DNA of 64,000 nt from Rummeliibacillus suwonensis (GTDB lineage: Bacteria > Bacillota > Bacilli > Bacillales_A > Planococcaceae), in contig NZ_VCBL01000001.1 of assembly GCF_007896435.1 (NCBI RefSeq), forward strand, positions 1,455,345-1,519,344, given 5' to 3'. Positions 17,640 through 27,815 of the stretch are shown one piece after another. Numbering within the stretch: the first letter of the stretch is position 1; each line of letters begins with the position of its first letter. The notes beneath the pieces were generated by a model, which saw only the letters and a list, made by a program, of their open reading frames with translations, was not told where the DNA came from and did no database searches. Position numbers and translations under genes: made by a program.

Positions 17640-17714
17640 AACGGAAAAGGTTTTACTGTCGTAGCAGATGAAGCAAAAAAATAGCTGAGGAATCGAATCG
17701 CTCAATGGAAAGAT
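17640..17714 (+). pseudogene. Fragment of a second chemotaxis receptor gene
   Basis: About 70 bases are nearly identical to 17109-17180 of the preceding receptor gene (hairpin-tip codons GKGFxVVADE-KK and AEESNRS), but one base is missing in the A-run, giving a stop, and nothing flanks it. It is the residue of a tandem duplicate lost by deletion. Confidence 0.8.
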
Positions 17715-17789
17715 AAGGTGGAGTCTTTCTAGTTTGCATGATCGTTTTTTGTTATGATTATGGAAGAATACTTAATAAGGAGTCCTCCT

Positions 17790-18485
17790 ATGACATTCAA
17801 TATTTTATTAATAGAGGATGATGAGGCTATTTCTAAACTCATCCAAAAGCATTTTTTACAGTGGGATATGCAAGCGGAAGTGCCTAACGATTTTAAAAAT
17901 GTGATTAGCACCTTTCATAAAATCCAGCCGCAGCTTGTTATTATCGATATTCAGTTGCCCGCTTTTGATGGATTCCATTGGTGTCGTGAAATACGTTCCA
18001 TCTCAAAGGTACCGATTCTATTTTTATCATCAAGAGATCAGCCAATGGATATGGTGATGGCGATGCAAATGGGTGCAGACGATTATATCCAAAAACCCTT
18101 TAATATGGATGTATTACTCGCAAAAGTACAAGCCATTTTGCGAAGAACCTATGATTATACAGAAGAAACCGTAGAGCATGTTATTTGGAATGGAGCAACA
18201 ATCGATTATTCCATGAGCTCTGTTACGAAAGATAATCAAACGATCGAACTCACTAAAAACGAGCAGTTTATCCTCCGTATACTTTTAGAGCATAAAGACC
18301 AAATTGTATCCAGAGATGATTTAATGCGAAAATTATGGGACGATGAACGTTTTGTTAATGACAATACTTTAACCGTTAATGTGAATCGTTTAAGAGGTAA
18401 ATTGGAAGAACTTTCTTTAACAAATGTCATTATCACCAAAAAAGGATTAGGTTATATGGCAGTTACAAAGGATGTGCCACATTGA
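17790..18485 (+). CDS. Response regulator, BceR/GraR type (OmpR family)
   Basis: A 231-aa two-domain regulator. ATG 17790 is chosen because AAGGAG lies upstream and the protein then begins MTFNILLIEDDEAI. The receiver domain shows the acidic pair ED-D, phospho-acceptor D in VIIDIQLPAFDG (about 53) and K in DDYIQKPF. The C-terminal winged helix includes LTKNEQFILRILLEH and FVNDNTLTVNVNRLRGKL. The next genes encode an intramembrane-sensing kinase and a BceAB-type transporter. This set senses and resists cell-wall-active peptides such as bacitracin in Bacillus. A perfect BceR-like operator precedes the transporter genes. Confidence 0.87.
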   Translation: MTFNILLIEDDEAISKLIQKHFLQWDMQAEVPNDFKNVISTFHKIQPQLVIIDIQLPAFDGFHWCREIRSISKVPILFLSSRDQPMDMVMAMQMGADDYIQKPFNMDVLLAKVQAILRRTYDYTEETVEHVIWNGATIDYSMSSVTKDNQTIELTKNEQFILRILLEHKDQIVSRDDLMRKLWDDERFVNDNTLTVNVNRLRGKLEELSLTNVIITKKGLGYMAVTKDVPH

Positions 18486-19462
18486 TTCTATTGTTTTTAA
18501 GAGAGAGGCTTGCTTGGATTCTTTTCTTTGTATTTTGCATGATTTGGATGAACATCCTCTTATATTTAGATGTTGAGTTTTCCAATATTTCAACAACCTA
18601 TCTCAATGCAACGCTTCTTTTTTTCTTTATGTGTTTCCTGGTCTGGCGCTATATAAAAGAAATGAAATTAGTGAAAAGTATCACAAATAAGCCCCAAGAA
18701 TTCCATCGGATCGATGAGCTCATTTTGACAAAGCTGCATGAGTCAGCATTAGAACTGGAACGATATAAGAATGAGCTAACGATCCAATTTTCAGAAGATC
18801 GGGATCAGCATTTAGCATGGATTCATGAAGTAAAAACACCTTTAACAGCTATGAAGTTGATGATAGAGGATTTGCCTGTTGCAACAAGAAAGCCTTTAGA
18901 GCTTGAATGGCTTCGAATCCACCTCTTGCTTGATCAAACATTGCACACTTTGAGAATTGCTAATATCGAGCAGGATACAGTCTTCGATCAATTTTCTCTA
19001 CATCCAATCGTTTTAAAAGAAATCAAAGAGCTTCAGTCTTGGTGCTTTGCCAAAAACTTAGCGATTGACGTTGCTGATCTTGAAGTATCCGTTTTGTCAG
19101 ATCAAAAATGGCTTTCCTTCATCATCCGGCAAATTTTATCAAATGCCGTGAAGTATAGCCATAGGGGAGACACGATCACAATCTATGTAACAACTGATGA
19201 AAAAGGACATCAACAATTACATATACAAGATACTGGTGAAGGCATCGATCCTGCTGATTTACCACGCATATTCCAAAAATCATTTACAGGTTCAATGGGA
19301 CGAAAACAAAGTGCCTCTACCGGTATGGGCTTGTATTTAGCACAAAATTCAGCGAAGAAATTAGGAATCTCCATTGATGTCCATTCGATCGTCAACCAAG
19401 GAAGTACATTTACATTGACATTCCCGAACCCCAATGATTTTGTCACAACCATTGCAAAGTGA
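18482..19462 (+). CDS. Intramembrane-sensing histidine kinase, BceS type
   Basis: A 326-aa kinase starting at TTG 18482, overlapping the regulator stop. Two membrane helices (about 8-28 and 38-58) are joined by a very short outside loop, so it lacks a sensor domain; BceS-type kinases instead read transporter activity. The phospho-acceptor is in WIHEVKTPLTAMK (about 118-130). ATP-binding boxes are seen as N in ILSNAVKYSHRGD, DTGEGIDP and TGMGLYLAQ. It should phosphorylate the adjacent regulator. Confidence 0.87.
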   Translation: MILLFLRERLAWILFFVFCMIWMNILLYLDVEFSNISTTYLNATLLFFFMCFLVWRYIKEMKLVKSITNKPQEFHRIDELILTKLHESALELERYKNELTIQFSEDRDQHLAWIHEVKTPLTAMKLMIEDLPVATRKPLELEWLRIHLLLDQTLHTLRIANIEQDTVFDQFSLHPIVLKEIKELQSWCFAKNLAIDVADLEVSVLSDQKWLSFIIRQILSNAVKYSHRGDTITIYVTTDEKGHQQLHIQDTGEGIDPADLPRIFQKSFTGSMGRKQSASTGMGLYLAQNSAKKLGISIDVHSIVNQGSTFTLTFPNPNDFVTTIAK

Positions 19463-19473
19463 CAAAAATGTCA
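19460..19473 (+). promoter_or_regulatory. BceR-type operator overlapping the kinase stop codon
   Basis: The perfect inverted repeat TGACA-AAAA-TGTCA matches the TNACA-N4-TGTNA pattern bound by BceR-like regulators. It begins in the stop codon of the kinase gene. A TATAAAAT -10-like box lies about 60 bases further on, before the ABC gene. More TGTCAC half sites are nearby (19441, 19489). Confidence 0.65.
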
Positions 19474-19560
19474 TTTTAAAATTCAAATTGTCACGTCAAT
19501 CGAACGATTCCACATCCTTTTCTTTATAAAATATTAGTAGTAAAAGCAGGAGGGAATCTC

Positions 19561-20322
19561 ATGGGTATATTAAAAGCAAGTAAAATAAAAAAAGTATATG
19601 GCAAAAAACTGTTCGCTCAAGAAGTATTAAAAGGGATTGACTTGGAAGTGGAATCGGGAGAATTTGTGGGTATTATGGGCCCATCAGGTTCGGGTAAAAC
19701 AACTTTACTCAATGTTCTCTGCTCCATTGATCGTCCCACTGAAGGCATCGTTGAAATCAATGGGCAATCATTGCAAAAGATGAAATCCAAACAGCTATCA
19801 ACATTTCGTCGGACTGAAATGGGTTTTATTTTTCAAGATTATAATTTACTCGATACATTAACGGTAAAGGAAAACATTCTTTTGCCTTTATCTGTAGGAA
19901 AAACGAGTAAGCAAGAGGCTGAAACCCGTTGCCAACAATTAGCTAAACAATTAGGAATTCAAGATATATTAAAAAAATATCCAAATGAAATTTCAGGAGG
20001 ACAAAAACAGCGGACGGCTGCTGCACGTGCATTGATCATTCAGCCAAGTATTGTTTTTGCCGATGAACCAACTGGTGCTCTTGATTCTAAATCGGCTTCA
20101 GCATTGTTAGAAAGCTTAGGAACCTTAAACAAGACAAATCATGTAACCATTATGATGGTCACTCATGATCCAGTGGCAGCAAGCTATTGCAGCCGAGTAC
20201 TTTTCTTAAAAGACGGACAAATATACACGCAAGTCTATAAAGGCGATAAAACTCGTACTCAATTTTTCCAAGAAATTATGAAAACACAAGGTGTACTGGG
20301 CGGTGACGGTTATGAAGCTTAG
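19561..20322 (+). CDS. Peptide-detoxification ABC transporter ATPase, BceA type
   Basis: A 253-aa ATPase of the MacB/BceA class. Walker [11 protein letters not shown]-loop [12 protein letters not shown], signature [15 protein letters not shown], Walker [15 protein letters not shown] and switch MVTHDP are all present. It uses a clean RBS (AGGAGGG) at ATG 19561. It overlaps the permease gene by 11 bases and pairs with it to form a BceAB-type complex that frees lipid II-cycle targets from peptide antibiotics. Confidence 0.9.
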   Translation: MGILKASKIKKVYGKKLFAQEVLKGIDLEVESGEFVGIMGPSGSGKTTLLNVLCSIDRPTEGIVEINGQSLQKMKSKQLSTFRRTEMGFIFQDYNLLDTLTVKENILLPLSVGKTSKQEAETRCQQLAKQLGIQDILKKYPNEISGGQKQRTAAARALIIQPSIVFADEPTGALDSKSASALLESLGTLNKTNHVTIMMVTHDPVAASYCSRVLFLKDGQIYTQVYKGDKTRTQFFQEIMKTQGVLGGDGYEA

Positions 20323-22309
20323 TACGCTCGTCATCCGTAGTATGCGAAAGAATATTAAACACTATTATCTCTACTTTTTCGCTCTTATTTTTAGTGCAGC
20401 TTTATATTTTTCGTTTGTAACCTTACAGCATAATGAGGCAGTTGTGAAATTAACGCACTCCAGTATGAAAGGAGAAGCTGGTTTTAAGGTTGGTTCGATT
20501 TTGTTAGTAATCATCGTATTTTTCTTTGTTTTCTATGCCAATCAATTATTTTTAAAAAGACGTAGCAAGGAAATTGGTTTATACCAAATGATAGGTATTC
20601 CAAAGCCAACCATTTCATACATGCTGACAATTGAGAATATGGTCCTCTGGATTGGCGCAACAGCCATTGGTATTCTAGTTGGATTTTTCTTCTCTCGTTT
20701 TTTCGCTTTGATTTTCCTGAAGGTGATCAACACAAAAAGAGAGGTAACACTTGACTTTTCGACTGCAGCTCTATTTCAAACCATACTAGTATTTGCCTTG
20801 TTATTAGCGATTGTTTTACTTCAAACCATGTGGGTCGTTCATCGTACGTCTTTATTAGATCTATTTAAAGCAACAAGTAAAGCAGAACAAAAGATGAAAA
20901 AGATGAATCCACTACAAATCCTATTAGGTATTGTGGGAATGGGATTGATCATTTACGGTTATTATCTATCTACCGTTCTTTTTGAAATGGACAAAACAAT
21001 CACTTTAAAAGACTTATATATAAAAATGGGTACGATATTAGGCAGCGTTATTATAGGAACTTTTTTGACATTTCGATATTCGATCGCATTTATCATGAAC
21101 ATGATTCGAATTTCCAAAAATGGTCACTTGTCTTTAAATGATGTACTAGCAGTTACCCCCATCATGCATCGAATGAAGAGCAATGCATTATCGCTTTCAA
21201 TTATTACGTTGATGACTGCAATGGCGTTAGCGATTCTGTCTCTATCTTATATTTCCTATTATTCTGTTGATGCTCAAACAGAAAATTATATGCCATATGA
21301 TCTGGCTATACTTAATCACAAGGGGGAACAAAAATTTGAAAATGCATTACAAAAAGAGAATATTGACTATAAAAAATATGATTTTGACCTTCTAAATGCC
21401 AAAATCGATACGACCCCTTTGTTAGAGGAAAAGTTAAATGAAGATCTTGTCAAAAATATTTCTATGGATAATATCGTCATTAAAGAAAGTGATGCAAAGA
21501 AAATTTTCCCCAAAATCCAATTAGCTAAAAATGAGGCTATCATGGCAGGGTATAGTGATGTTTTTCGAAAATTCATGCCATTGAAGATTGGGAAAAGTAT
21601 GATCGTGTATGTGGGGAAAGAAAAACACAAAGTAAAACTGATGGAGATAGAAAAACAAGCTAGCATATCATCGCAAATTACTTATGGAAATCCAGCTATT
21701 ATTATTCAAGACGAGTTGTTTTATCAATTACAAAAAAATACATCCGTTCAGAAAAAGACAATATGGAAATCTTTCGTAGGGTATAACATTACAAAGCCAA
21801 GTCAGATGGAGGAAGCAATATCCTTGTATAAGAAAGCCACTAATAATGGTACATTTAAAATGGGCGAACAAGATGGTGTTACAACAATGATCCAAATCGA
21901 TGCGAAAGATGAATTATATAAACAAGACCTTGAGAACGTGGGGCTTATCATCTTTATAACTGGCTTTTTAGGATCGGCATTCTTAATCGCAACGGGCAGT
22001 ATTCTTTACTTTAAGCAAATGACAGAAGCAGAAGAGGAACGAGATTCGTTTATGACGTTGCGTAAAATTGGCTTTTCAACGGATGATATTATGAAAGGTA
22101 TCTATCGTAAACAGTTATTCAGTTTTGGATTACCTTTACTAATAGGAATTTTCCATAGCTATTTCGCAGTAAAATCTGGTTGGATGTTCTTTGGGTCAGA
22201 ATTAGTCGTACCACTCCTAATTACAATGGGCATCTACATCCTTTTATATTCAATCTTTGCAATTTTAACCTCTAATTATTATCGAAAGATCATTAAAGAA
22301 ATATTATAA
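20312..22309 (+). CDS. Peptide-detoxification ABC transporter permease, BceB type
   Basis: A 665-aa permease; ATG 20312 ([14 protein letters not shown]) is the likely start rather than the upstream in-frame codon. It has the BceB plan: TM1 near the N-terminus, an FtsX-type domain (about 50-160, with [13 protein letters not shown]), two TM pairs, then a large extracellular domain (about 315-530) which in the family contacts the peptide or kinase, then three final TMs with a second FtsX-like stretch [13 protein letters not shown]. It works with the upstream ATPase and kinase. A 13-pair terminator follows. Confidence 0.87.
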   Translation: MKLSTLVIRSMRKNIKHYYLYFFALIFSAALYFSFVTLQHNEAVVKLTHSSMKGEAGFKVGSILLVIIVFFFVFYANQLFLKRRSKEIGLYQMIGIPKPTISYMLTIENMVLWIGATAIGILVGFFFSRFFALIFLKVINTKREVTLDFSTAALFQTILVFALLLAIVLLQTMWVVHRTSLLDLFKATSKAEQKMKKMNPLQILLGIVGMGLIIYGYYLSTVLFEMDKTITLKDLYIKMGTILGSVIIGTFLTFRYSIAFIMNMIRISKNGHLSLNDVLAVTPIMHRMKSNALSLSIITLMTAMALAILSLSYISYYSVDAQTENYMPYDLAILNHKGEQKFENALQKENIDYKKYDFDLLNAKIDTTPLLEEKLNEDLVKNISMDNIVIKESDAKKIFPKIQLAKNEAIMAGYSDVFRKFMPLKIGKSMIVYVGKEKHKVKLMEIEKQASISSQITYGNPAIIIQDELFYQLQKNTSVQKKTIWKSFVGYNITKPSQMEEAISLYKKATNNGTFKMGEQDGVTTMIQIDAKDELYKQDLENVGLIIFITGFLGSAFLIATGSILYFKQMTEAEEERDSFMTLRKIGFSTDDIMKGIYRKQLFSFGLPLLIGIFHSYFAVKSGWMFFGSELVVPLLITMGIYILLYSIFAILTSNYYRKIIKEIL

Positions 22310-22337
22310 TAAAAATAGCATATTGAGATCTGCCTTC

Positions 22338-22384
22338 AGCTGTAGACAAAACCGAAAATTTGGCGTTTGTCTACAGCTTTTTTA
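22338..22384 (+). terminator. Terminator of the Bce-type operon
   Basis: AGCTGTAGACAAA pairs with TTTGTCTACAGCT and is followed by TTTTTT. Confidence 0.92.
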
Positions 22385-22448
22385 CGCTTTATCATGTTGA
22401 TCGAGAACTTATTTCTTTATTATAATGAATAATATTCCAGTAAATGGT

Positions 22449-22512
22449 GGACGTTGAATGTTACGGATTTTGAAAAGCAGTCTTTCGAGCAAGCTTGAAA
22501 AAATCTGGATAC
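22449..22512 (-). repeat. Dispersed repeat A, copy 2 (inverted)
   Basis: The stretch GTTACGGATTTTGAAAAGC, then TTTCGAGCAAGCTTGAAAAA and TCTGGA is the reverse complement, with a few changes, of 2046-2105. Confidence 0.65.
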
Positions 22513-22553
22513 CATTACACTTAGGTGTAATGGATTAGAAAGGAGAAATCAGA

Positions 22554-23030
22554 GTGGAATCTCTATGTATCTTTTTTTGTTTGGCTATTACGTTGCATAA
22601 TTTAGAAGAGGCCATTTGGCTGCCTAAGTGGTCACAAAATGGTTCGAAGTTTCAAAAAAGTGTTTCAGCAAAGGAATTCCATTTCGCTGTTATTGTTATA
22701 ACGATGTTAGCCTATCTATCCTCCTTTTCGTATACATATTTTCCTGAAAGTCATATCGTAAAATGGGTATTTGTAGGTTTTGTAGGCTCCATGATTCTTA
22801 ATGCGATTTTTCCACACCTTATTGTAACAATCCTCACGAGACAGTATGCACCTGGTCTAATGACAGGAATCTTGCTTATGATTCCTATCAATTCCTTCAT
22901 TATAATCAAAATGTTTAATAATCAGCTGATTAGGTGGAGTGATTTCATTATTTCTACAGTAGTGGTTGGTGTCAGTCTATCGCTATTAATACCACTCCTT
23001 TTTAAAATTGGAAGGAAAATCATCCTTTAA
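22554..23030 (+). CDS. HXXEE domain integral membrane protein
   Basis: A 158-aa membrane protein starting at GTG 22554 behind AAAGGAG. The family signature H-x-x-E-E is visible as LHNLEEAIW (about 14-22), followed by further hydrophobic helices (about 40-60, 70-92, 100-120, 130-152). The family has no established function; the His/Glu cluster in the membrane could bind metal. It stands alone between the Bce terminator and a convergent oxidoreductase gene. Confidence 0.75.
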   Translation: MESLCIFFCLAITLHNLEEAIWLPKWSQNGSKFQKSVSAKEFHFAVIVITMLAYLSSFSYTYFPESHIVKWVFVGFVGSMILNAIFPHLIVTILTRQYAPGLMTGILLMIPINSFIIIKMFNNQLIRWSDFIISTVVVGVSLSLLIPLLFKIGRKIIL

Positions 23031-23065
23031 AATGATCAGTAGGAAATCAACTGCCTAAAGAAACT

Positions 23066-23098
23066 AAAGTGGGGATGAAGAAGCTCCCCACTTTACGG
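23066..23098 (-). terminator. Shared hairpin between HXXEE and oxidoreductase genes
   Basis: AAAGTGGGG pairs with CCCCACTTT. The U-rich tail is better on the minus strand, so it mainly ends the oxidoreductase transcript. Confidence 0.65.
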
Positions 23099-23133
23099 AG
23101 TTGGTAAGTCTATTTAGTTAATATCTGCAAATA

Positions 23134-24099
23134 TCATGGTCTTAATAATATTTTTCCTGTACTCATTCGACTCTCAAGAAAATCATGCGCTTTTGCACCA
23201 TCTGCAAGAGGGAAGACAGTAGGGGATTGAAGCTGAAGTTTTCCTTCAGTTATCCAATCAAATAATTGTTTAGAACGTTTTTGGCGTTCTTCAAATGAAG
23301 TAAGGACATTCCATAAATCGCCGCCTGTTAACGTTTTAGAAGTATCCATTAACATGCGAGGATCGACTGGAGAAGGATCTCCTCCCGACATTCCATAAAA
23401 TACGACTGTACCACCTATACGAGCTGCTCTCAAACTGTCATCAAGTGTAGAGCCTACCGAATCATAAACGACATCTACACCCTTGCCGTTCGTGGATTCC
23501 ATAACGGATTCCAACCAATGGCTATCATATGTAAAAGCAAGATCAGCACCAATTTTTAATGCCTTAATCGCCTTTTCCTTTGTGGAGGTAAGACTGATCA
23601 CTTTAGCGCCATATATTTTTGCGATTTGTACTAAATTCTGACCAACGCCACCGGATGCCGCATGCACGATTACTGTATCATTCGGTTGCACTTGATAACT
23701 ATCTTTGGTTAAATAGTGAGCTGTCAATCCTTGTAAGAGAATAGATGATGCAACATCAAAAGAAATCTTTTCAGGCAATAAGATTAATTTTTCGAATGGA
23801 ACGGCCACTAATTCTGCATTCGCAAAAGGAGCATCTGCAAACGCTACACGATCTCCAACTTGCACTTGTGTCACATCTTTTCCAATAGCTACTATAACAC
23901 CAGCACCTTCATAGCCGAGAATATAAGGCGGCTCCCCAGCTAAGTGATAATTTCCTTTTCTTCTATAGATATCAGCAAAATTCAGTCCGATGCTTTTGGT
24001 ACGAACTAGAACTTCATTGGGGTGAATTTCTGGATTTGGGATCTCTTCATAATGTAAGACGTTGGAATTGCCAAATTCATTGAAAACAAGTGCTTTCAA
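23134..24099 (-). CDS. Zinc-independent quinone oxidoreductase (MDR family)
   Basis: A 321-aa medium-chain dehydrogenase/reductase related to NADPH:quinone reductase. An N-terminal GroES-like domain carries EVLVRTKSIGLNFADIYRRKG, a signature of the quinone reductase subgroup, and lacks the zinc-binding cysteines of alcohol dehydrogenases. The Rossmann motif is HAASGGVGQNLVQIAK (about 145-160). Likely cytosolic reduction of quinones or alpha,beta-unsaturated carbonyls with NADPH. It is a single gene. Confidence 0.85.
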   Translation of the reverse strand: MKALVFNEFGNSNVLHYEEIPNPEIHPNEVLVRTKSIGLNFADIYRRKGNYHLAGEPPYILGYEGAGVIVAIGKDVTQVQVGDRVAFADAPFANAELVAVPFEKLILLPEKISFDVASSILLQGLTAHYLTKDSYQVQPNDTVIVHAASGGVGQNLVQIAKIYGAKVISLTSTKEKAIKALKIGADLAFTYDSHWLESVMESTNGKGVDVVYDSVGSTLDDSLRAARIGGTVVFYGMSGGDPSPVDPRMLMDTSKTLTGGDLWNVLTSFEERQKRSKQLFDWITEGKLQLQSPTVFPLADGAKAHDFLESRMSTGKILLRP

Positions 24100-24439
24100 A
24101 ACAAAAAACTCCTTTAGTCATAGAATGTGATTATTGTAACATGATTCATCTTGCTTTAATAGAAAGTAAGCTCACATATTCAACGGGCACATATTCATTG
24201 TTCGCCTAGATGGTGAACCGGATCTTCATTATAATTTTGGTCTTTAATTGTGTATCAGTTTGTGGAAGGTACACATCACAAACTAGATCTAATAAAACTA
24301 TAAAGAAAAGTGGAAATTATTCTATATGTTGTCCTCAATCCCCGAATTATTTTCATCCACAATGACAAATAAAAAAGCTGCAGCAAACTCAAAAAACTTA
24401 AAGTTTGCTGCAGCCTAAGCACAATGTTAATCTATTGAA
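24100..24439. other. Intergenic gap with terminator at its left-facing end
   Basis: No gene is seen. At 24371-24416 GCTGCAGCAAACT pairs with AGTTTGCTGCAGC, with an A-run at its left edge, so it terminates the minus-strand aldo/keto reductase transcript. The rest is featureless AT-rich DNA. Confidence 0.75.
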
Positions 24440-25279
24440 TTATTTAAAATTAAATACTTCAGGATCTGGACCATAATGGAAATCCTCATTCAATGAAGAA
24501 ATTTTTTCGAGATCTTCTCTTGATAGAGTAAAGTCAAAAATATCTATGTTTTCACGAATACGAGAAGGTGTTATTGACTTCGGAATGGTGATCACATCAT
24601 TTTGTAAGTCCCATTTTAGAATAATTTGAGCAGTCGATTTGTTATGTTGGTTCGCAATTTCAATAAGTGTCGGATCATTTAAAATTTCACCATTCATAAG
24701 AGGGGACCATGCCTCCACTTGAATTCCGTGTTTTTTGCAGAATTCACGGACCTCCACTTGTGTTAGGCGAGGCTGAAATTCAATTTGATTGATCGCTGGC
24801 ACGATGGTTGCCTGTTCTAGTAATTTTTCAAGATGATGTACATGGAAATTGCTTACACCAATTGTTCTTACACGCTTATTATTGTAAAGTTCTTCAAGTG
24901 CTTTATAAACTTCAATGTAACGATCATCTTGTCCTGGCCAGTGTATAATATAAAGATCTAAATAATCTAGGCCTAATTTTTGAAGACTTTCTTCATAGGC
25001 TGCTAGTGTTTCATCATATGTGAGCCCATTATTCCAAACTTTCGAAGTGACAAATAATTCATCACGTGTCACAATACCTTCATCAATTGCTTTTTTAATA
25101 CCACGACCAACACTTTCTTCATTTCCGTATATATGTGCGGTATCAATATGTCTGTATCCTTCTTTGATAGCCAATGTAACTTTTTCAGCAAGTTCATCGC
25201 TGTCTTTCACTCTAAAGGTCCCATAGCCAACTGCGGGTATTTGTACGCCGTTATTTAATTGTACGATTTCATTTGTCAA
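24440..25279 (-). CDS. Aldo/keto reductase
   Basis: A 279-aa NADPH-dependent (alpha/beta)8-barrel reductase of the AKR5 type like B. subtilis YvgN/YtbE. TTG 25279 is chosen because AAAGGAGG lies upstream and the product then starts MTNEIVQLNNG. The tetrad is readable: D in GYRHIDTAHIYGNE, Y in the same stretch, K in FVTSKVWN and H in IIHWPG. The NADP-binding tail IPKSITPSRIRENIDIFDF is intact. Broad aldehyde or methylglyoxal reduction is probable. Confidence 0.87.
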   Translation of the reverse strand: MTNEIVQLNNGVQIPAVGYGTFRVKDSDELAEKVTLAIKEGYRHIDTAHIYGNEESVGRGIKKAIDEGIVTRDELFVTSKVWNNGLTYDETLAAYEESLQKLGLDYLDLYIIHWPGQDDRYIEVYKALEELYNNKRVRTIGVSNFHVHHLEKLLEQATIVPAINQIEFQPRLTQVEVREFCKKHGIQVEAWSPLMNGEILNDPTLIEIANQHNKSTAQIILKWDLQNDVITIPKSITPSRIRENIDIFDFTLSREDLEKISSLNEDFHYGPDPEVFNFK

Positions 25280-25547
25280 AACAATCAATCCTCCTTTTAT
25301 AGAAACATATTTTACCATGTTACAAATAGAATATCCAAGAATTGATATGAGATTTATAAGATTTATAGAAAATCGTGCGAATTCGAACTAGCATTTGATT
25401 AAAAAGTTCTATTGGGAATTTCATATTATTTTCGGCAGTTTGTACCTTTGTATGAGATTTAAGGTCATAATAGTCATGATTATGACACAAGATAAGGTAG
25501 ATCTATAAATTTTGTTGTTTCCATCAAAAACAAAAGGTGTGATTTTC

Positions 25548-26042
25548 GTGAAGCCGCAATCAACGAATTCTATTGAAAAGACGCTGATTATGCATATAAT
25601 GGATACTTTTGGATTCGGACTGTTTGTAGCAACATTAGCTTATTTATCGTTCAACTGGTCGACAATCCCAGCACAAGTTCCTACATACTTTGGATTAAAA
25701 GGCGAGATCCATCGATATGGCTCAAAATGGGAGTTGCTGTTGTTTCCCATTATTATATTTTTAACGGGTGCTGCTCTACAGCTTTTAGAAAAACACCCGG
25801 ATTGGCATTACTTTCCCATTAAAATAACCGATACGAAAATGGAACAAGAAGTTAAGCAAAGTGTGTTCATGATTTCCTTTATAAAAAATATGAGTAGCTT
25901 GTTACTTGCTCTGCTCATTTGGGAAACGATTCATATTGCACAGGGAAACGATGCTGAGTTGGAGGGTGTCATATGGCTTCTTGTAGCAACGATCATTATA
26001 CTTCCAACAATGATGACGGTCATTTCAGCATTAAAGGAATAG
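25548..26042 (+). CDS. DUF1648 membrane protein
   Basis: A 164-aa membrane protein, GTG start at 25548 behind AAAGGTG. The DUF1648 motif is clear in the first half: IPAQVPTYFGLKGEIHRYGSK, followed by a membrane helix. Three or four TM helices in all. DUF1648 proteins include SdpI-type immunity and sporulation-related permease-like proteins, but function here is not known. A hairpin at 26039-26082 (TAGGAATCTGTTT / AAACAGGTTCCTA) ends it and overlaps the convergent pgi 3' end. Confidence 0.72.
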   Translation: MKPQSTNSIEKTLIMHIMDTFGFGLFVATLAYLSFNWSTIPAQVPTYFGLKGEIHRYGSKWELLLFPIIIFLTGAALQLLEKHPDWHYFPIKITDTKMEQEVKQSVFMISFIKNMSSLLLALLIWETIHIAQGNDAELEGVIWLLVATIIILPTMMTVISALKE

Positions 26043-26071
26043 GAATCTGTTTTGTAGATCGAAACAGGTTC

Positions 26072-27379
26072 CTATTTTGTTTGTAACTGTCTATTATAGC
26101 TATACGCAGGTTTTTTTAAAAACTTGAAGATATTCATTTTGTATTCTTCCACTCCTGGTTGATCAAACGGATTAATATCTAATAGATAAGCACTATAGGC
26201 ACATGCCATCATAAAAAAATAGAAGAGATGCCCTAAATGTTCTTCATCTATTTGTTCAATCGTTATAGCTATTTGTGGTACACCACCTTGTAAATGGGCT
26301 AGTGAAGCAGCTTTATAACAGATATGGTTAAATTCATGTAATGATACCTCATTCAAATAATTTAATTGATCCATATTTTGCTTTGTTTCAACAAATGTTA
26401 AATCCTCCTGCACCTTTTCGATGAGCAGACATGTTTCAAAGACAATACGTTGACCATCTTGAATATATTGTCCGAGGGAATGTAAATCTGTTGAATAGAG
26501 CACAGAGGTAGGGAAAATTCCTTTTCCAGCTTTTCCTTCACTTTCAGCAAAGAGCTGCTTCCACCATTCTTGTACATATTTTAATTGACTTTCAAAGGTA
26601 GAGAGTATTTCAACAGGATAGCCAGAATCATATAGGTGTTTTCGAATCACCGCATATTGGATTGCTGGATTCTTCTCCAGATCTAGTTTTGAATATTCTT
26701 CTGCAGCCGATTTTGCACCATTTATCAATTGATGAATATCATAGCCAGCCACTGCAAGGGGCAGCAAACCAACAGCTGTCAATACAGAATAACGTCCACC
26801 GATATTATGGGGTATAACAAATCGTTTGTATCCTTTTTCAATCGCTAGGGAGCGTAATGTTCCTTCGTTTTCATCCGTGGTGACAATGATCCTTGAGCTA
26901 GCTTCTTCACCATAGCGATTTTCCATATAATTTCTTAAAAAGTGAAAGGCGATGGCGGGCTCTGTCGTTGTACCGGATTTTGAAACGACGTTCACTGTAA
27001 CTTCTTTACTATCTAAATAGTGCATTAATCTTTTTAAATACGACCCATTCACTAGATGTCCAGCAAAAATAATTTCAACTGGATGGGAGGATTCAAAGTT
27101 AGTGGATAATGCTTCTAACATCGCTTTTGAACCTATATAAGAACCACCTATTCCGATGACAATGAGAACGTTCGATTGCTCGCAAATTTTGTCTGCTGTT
27201 TCTTGAATCTCTCGCAATGATTCTAGATGAATAGAGTGTGGCCAATCGACCCAACCTAAATAATCGGCACCTGTTCCAGATCTTGTTGCCATAAGATGAT
27301 GGATCGTTTGGATTTTATGGTGTATCTCTGATGATAAAAGTTTTGAGTAATTGCCTGAATACTGTAAAGATATTTTCAT
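26072..27379 (-). CDS. pgi: Glucose-6-phosphate isomerase
   Basis: A 435-aa phosphoglucose isomerase interconverting glucose 6-phosphate and fructose 6-phosphate. SIS-domain signatures include VIGIGGSYIGSKAMLEAL (about 73-90), NVVSKSGTTTEPAIAF with the phosphate-binding SKSGTT, GGRYSVLTAVGLLPL and the C-terminal QPGVEEYK lysine helix. Slightly shorter than the 450-aa Bacillus form. ATG 27379 follows AAAGGAG. It is monocistronic. Confidence 0.9.
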   Translation of the reverse strand: MKISLQYSGNYSKLLSSEIHHKIQTIHHLMATRSGTGADYLGWVDWPHSIHLESLREIQETADKICEQSNVLIVIGIGGSYIGSKAMLEALSTNFESSHPVEIIFAGHLVNGSYLKRLMHYLDSKEVTVNVVSKSGTTTEPAIAFHFLRNYMENRYGEEASSRIIVTTDENEGTLRSLAIEKGYKRFVIPHNIGGRYSVLTAVGLLPLAVAGYDIHQLINGAKSAAEEYSKLDLEKNPAIQYAVIRKHLYDSGYPVEILSTFESQLKYVQEWWKQLFAESEGKAGKGIFPTSVLYSTDLHSLGQYIQDGQRIVFETCLLIEKVQEDLTFVETKQNMDQLNYLNEVSLHEFNHICYKAASLAHLQGGVPQIAITIEQIDEEHLGHLFYFFMMACAYSAYLLDINPFDQPGVEEYKMNIFKFLKKPAYSYNRQLQTK

Positions 27380-27655
27380 AGCGTTCTCCTTTGAATGATA
27401 TTCAGAAAGAGTTACTGCAAACTCTAAAAACTAGTAAGGAAACCCCTTTCTAAACTAATATATGCAAGGAAACTAGTAATTATATGGTGTAAGAATGAAA
27501 TTCATTTCATAAATATTGATGTAAACACATCTATTCATTGCTCAATTATACAAGCGTTGTTAATATAGAATTGAACGTTTATTTACTATTTTATCTTGTA
27601 TGAACAGGTAGTAATATCCTTACCTTAAGATGCTAGTGACAAATAGCGGATAAAC
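27380..27655. other. Intergenic gap, nothing recognised
   Basis: AT-rich spacer upstream of pgi (minus strand promoter zone). I see no gene or strong hairpin before the repeat that starts near 27655. Confidence 0.6.
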
Positions 27656-27792
27656 TAGGGGATCAACTGCTTGTAAACGTTTGATTGGTTCGGACCAACA
27701 AGATGTTGGTCCCCACAGGACGTGGCGCTTTTAGCCTGAGTTCCTCTATTTCAGTGGAAGATGAAGAAATCTCACACTGTGTAAGGTTTCAT
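27655..27792 (+). repeat. Dispersed repeat C, copy with core
   Basis: GGGGATCAACTGCTTGTAAA, then TTGGTTCGGACCAACAAGAT, ACAGGACGTGGCGCTTTTAG and CCTGAGTTCC parallel 7597-7692 in the same order and strand. Confidence 0.7.
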
Positions 27793-27815
27793 TTTATCAG
27801 TATTGGAGAATGGAT

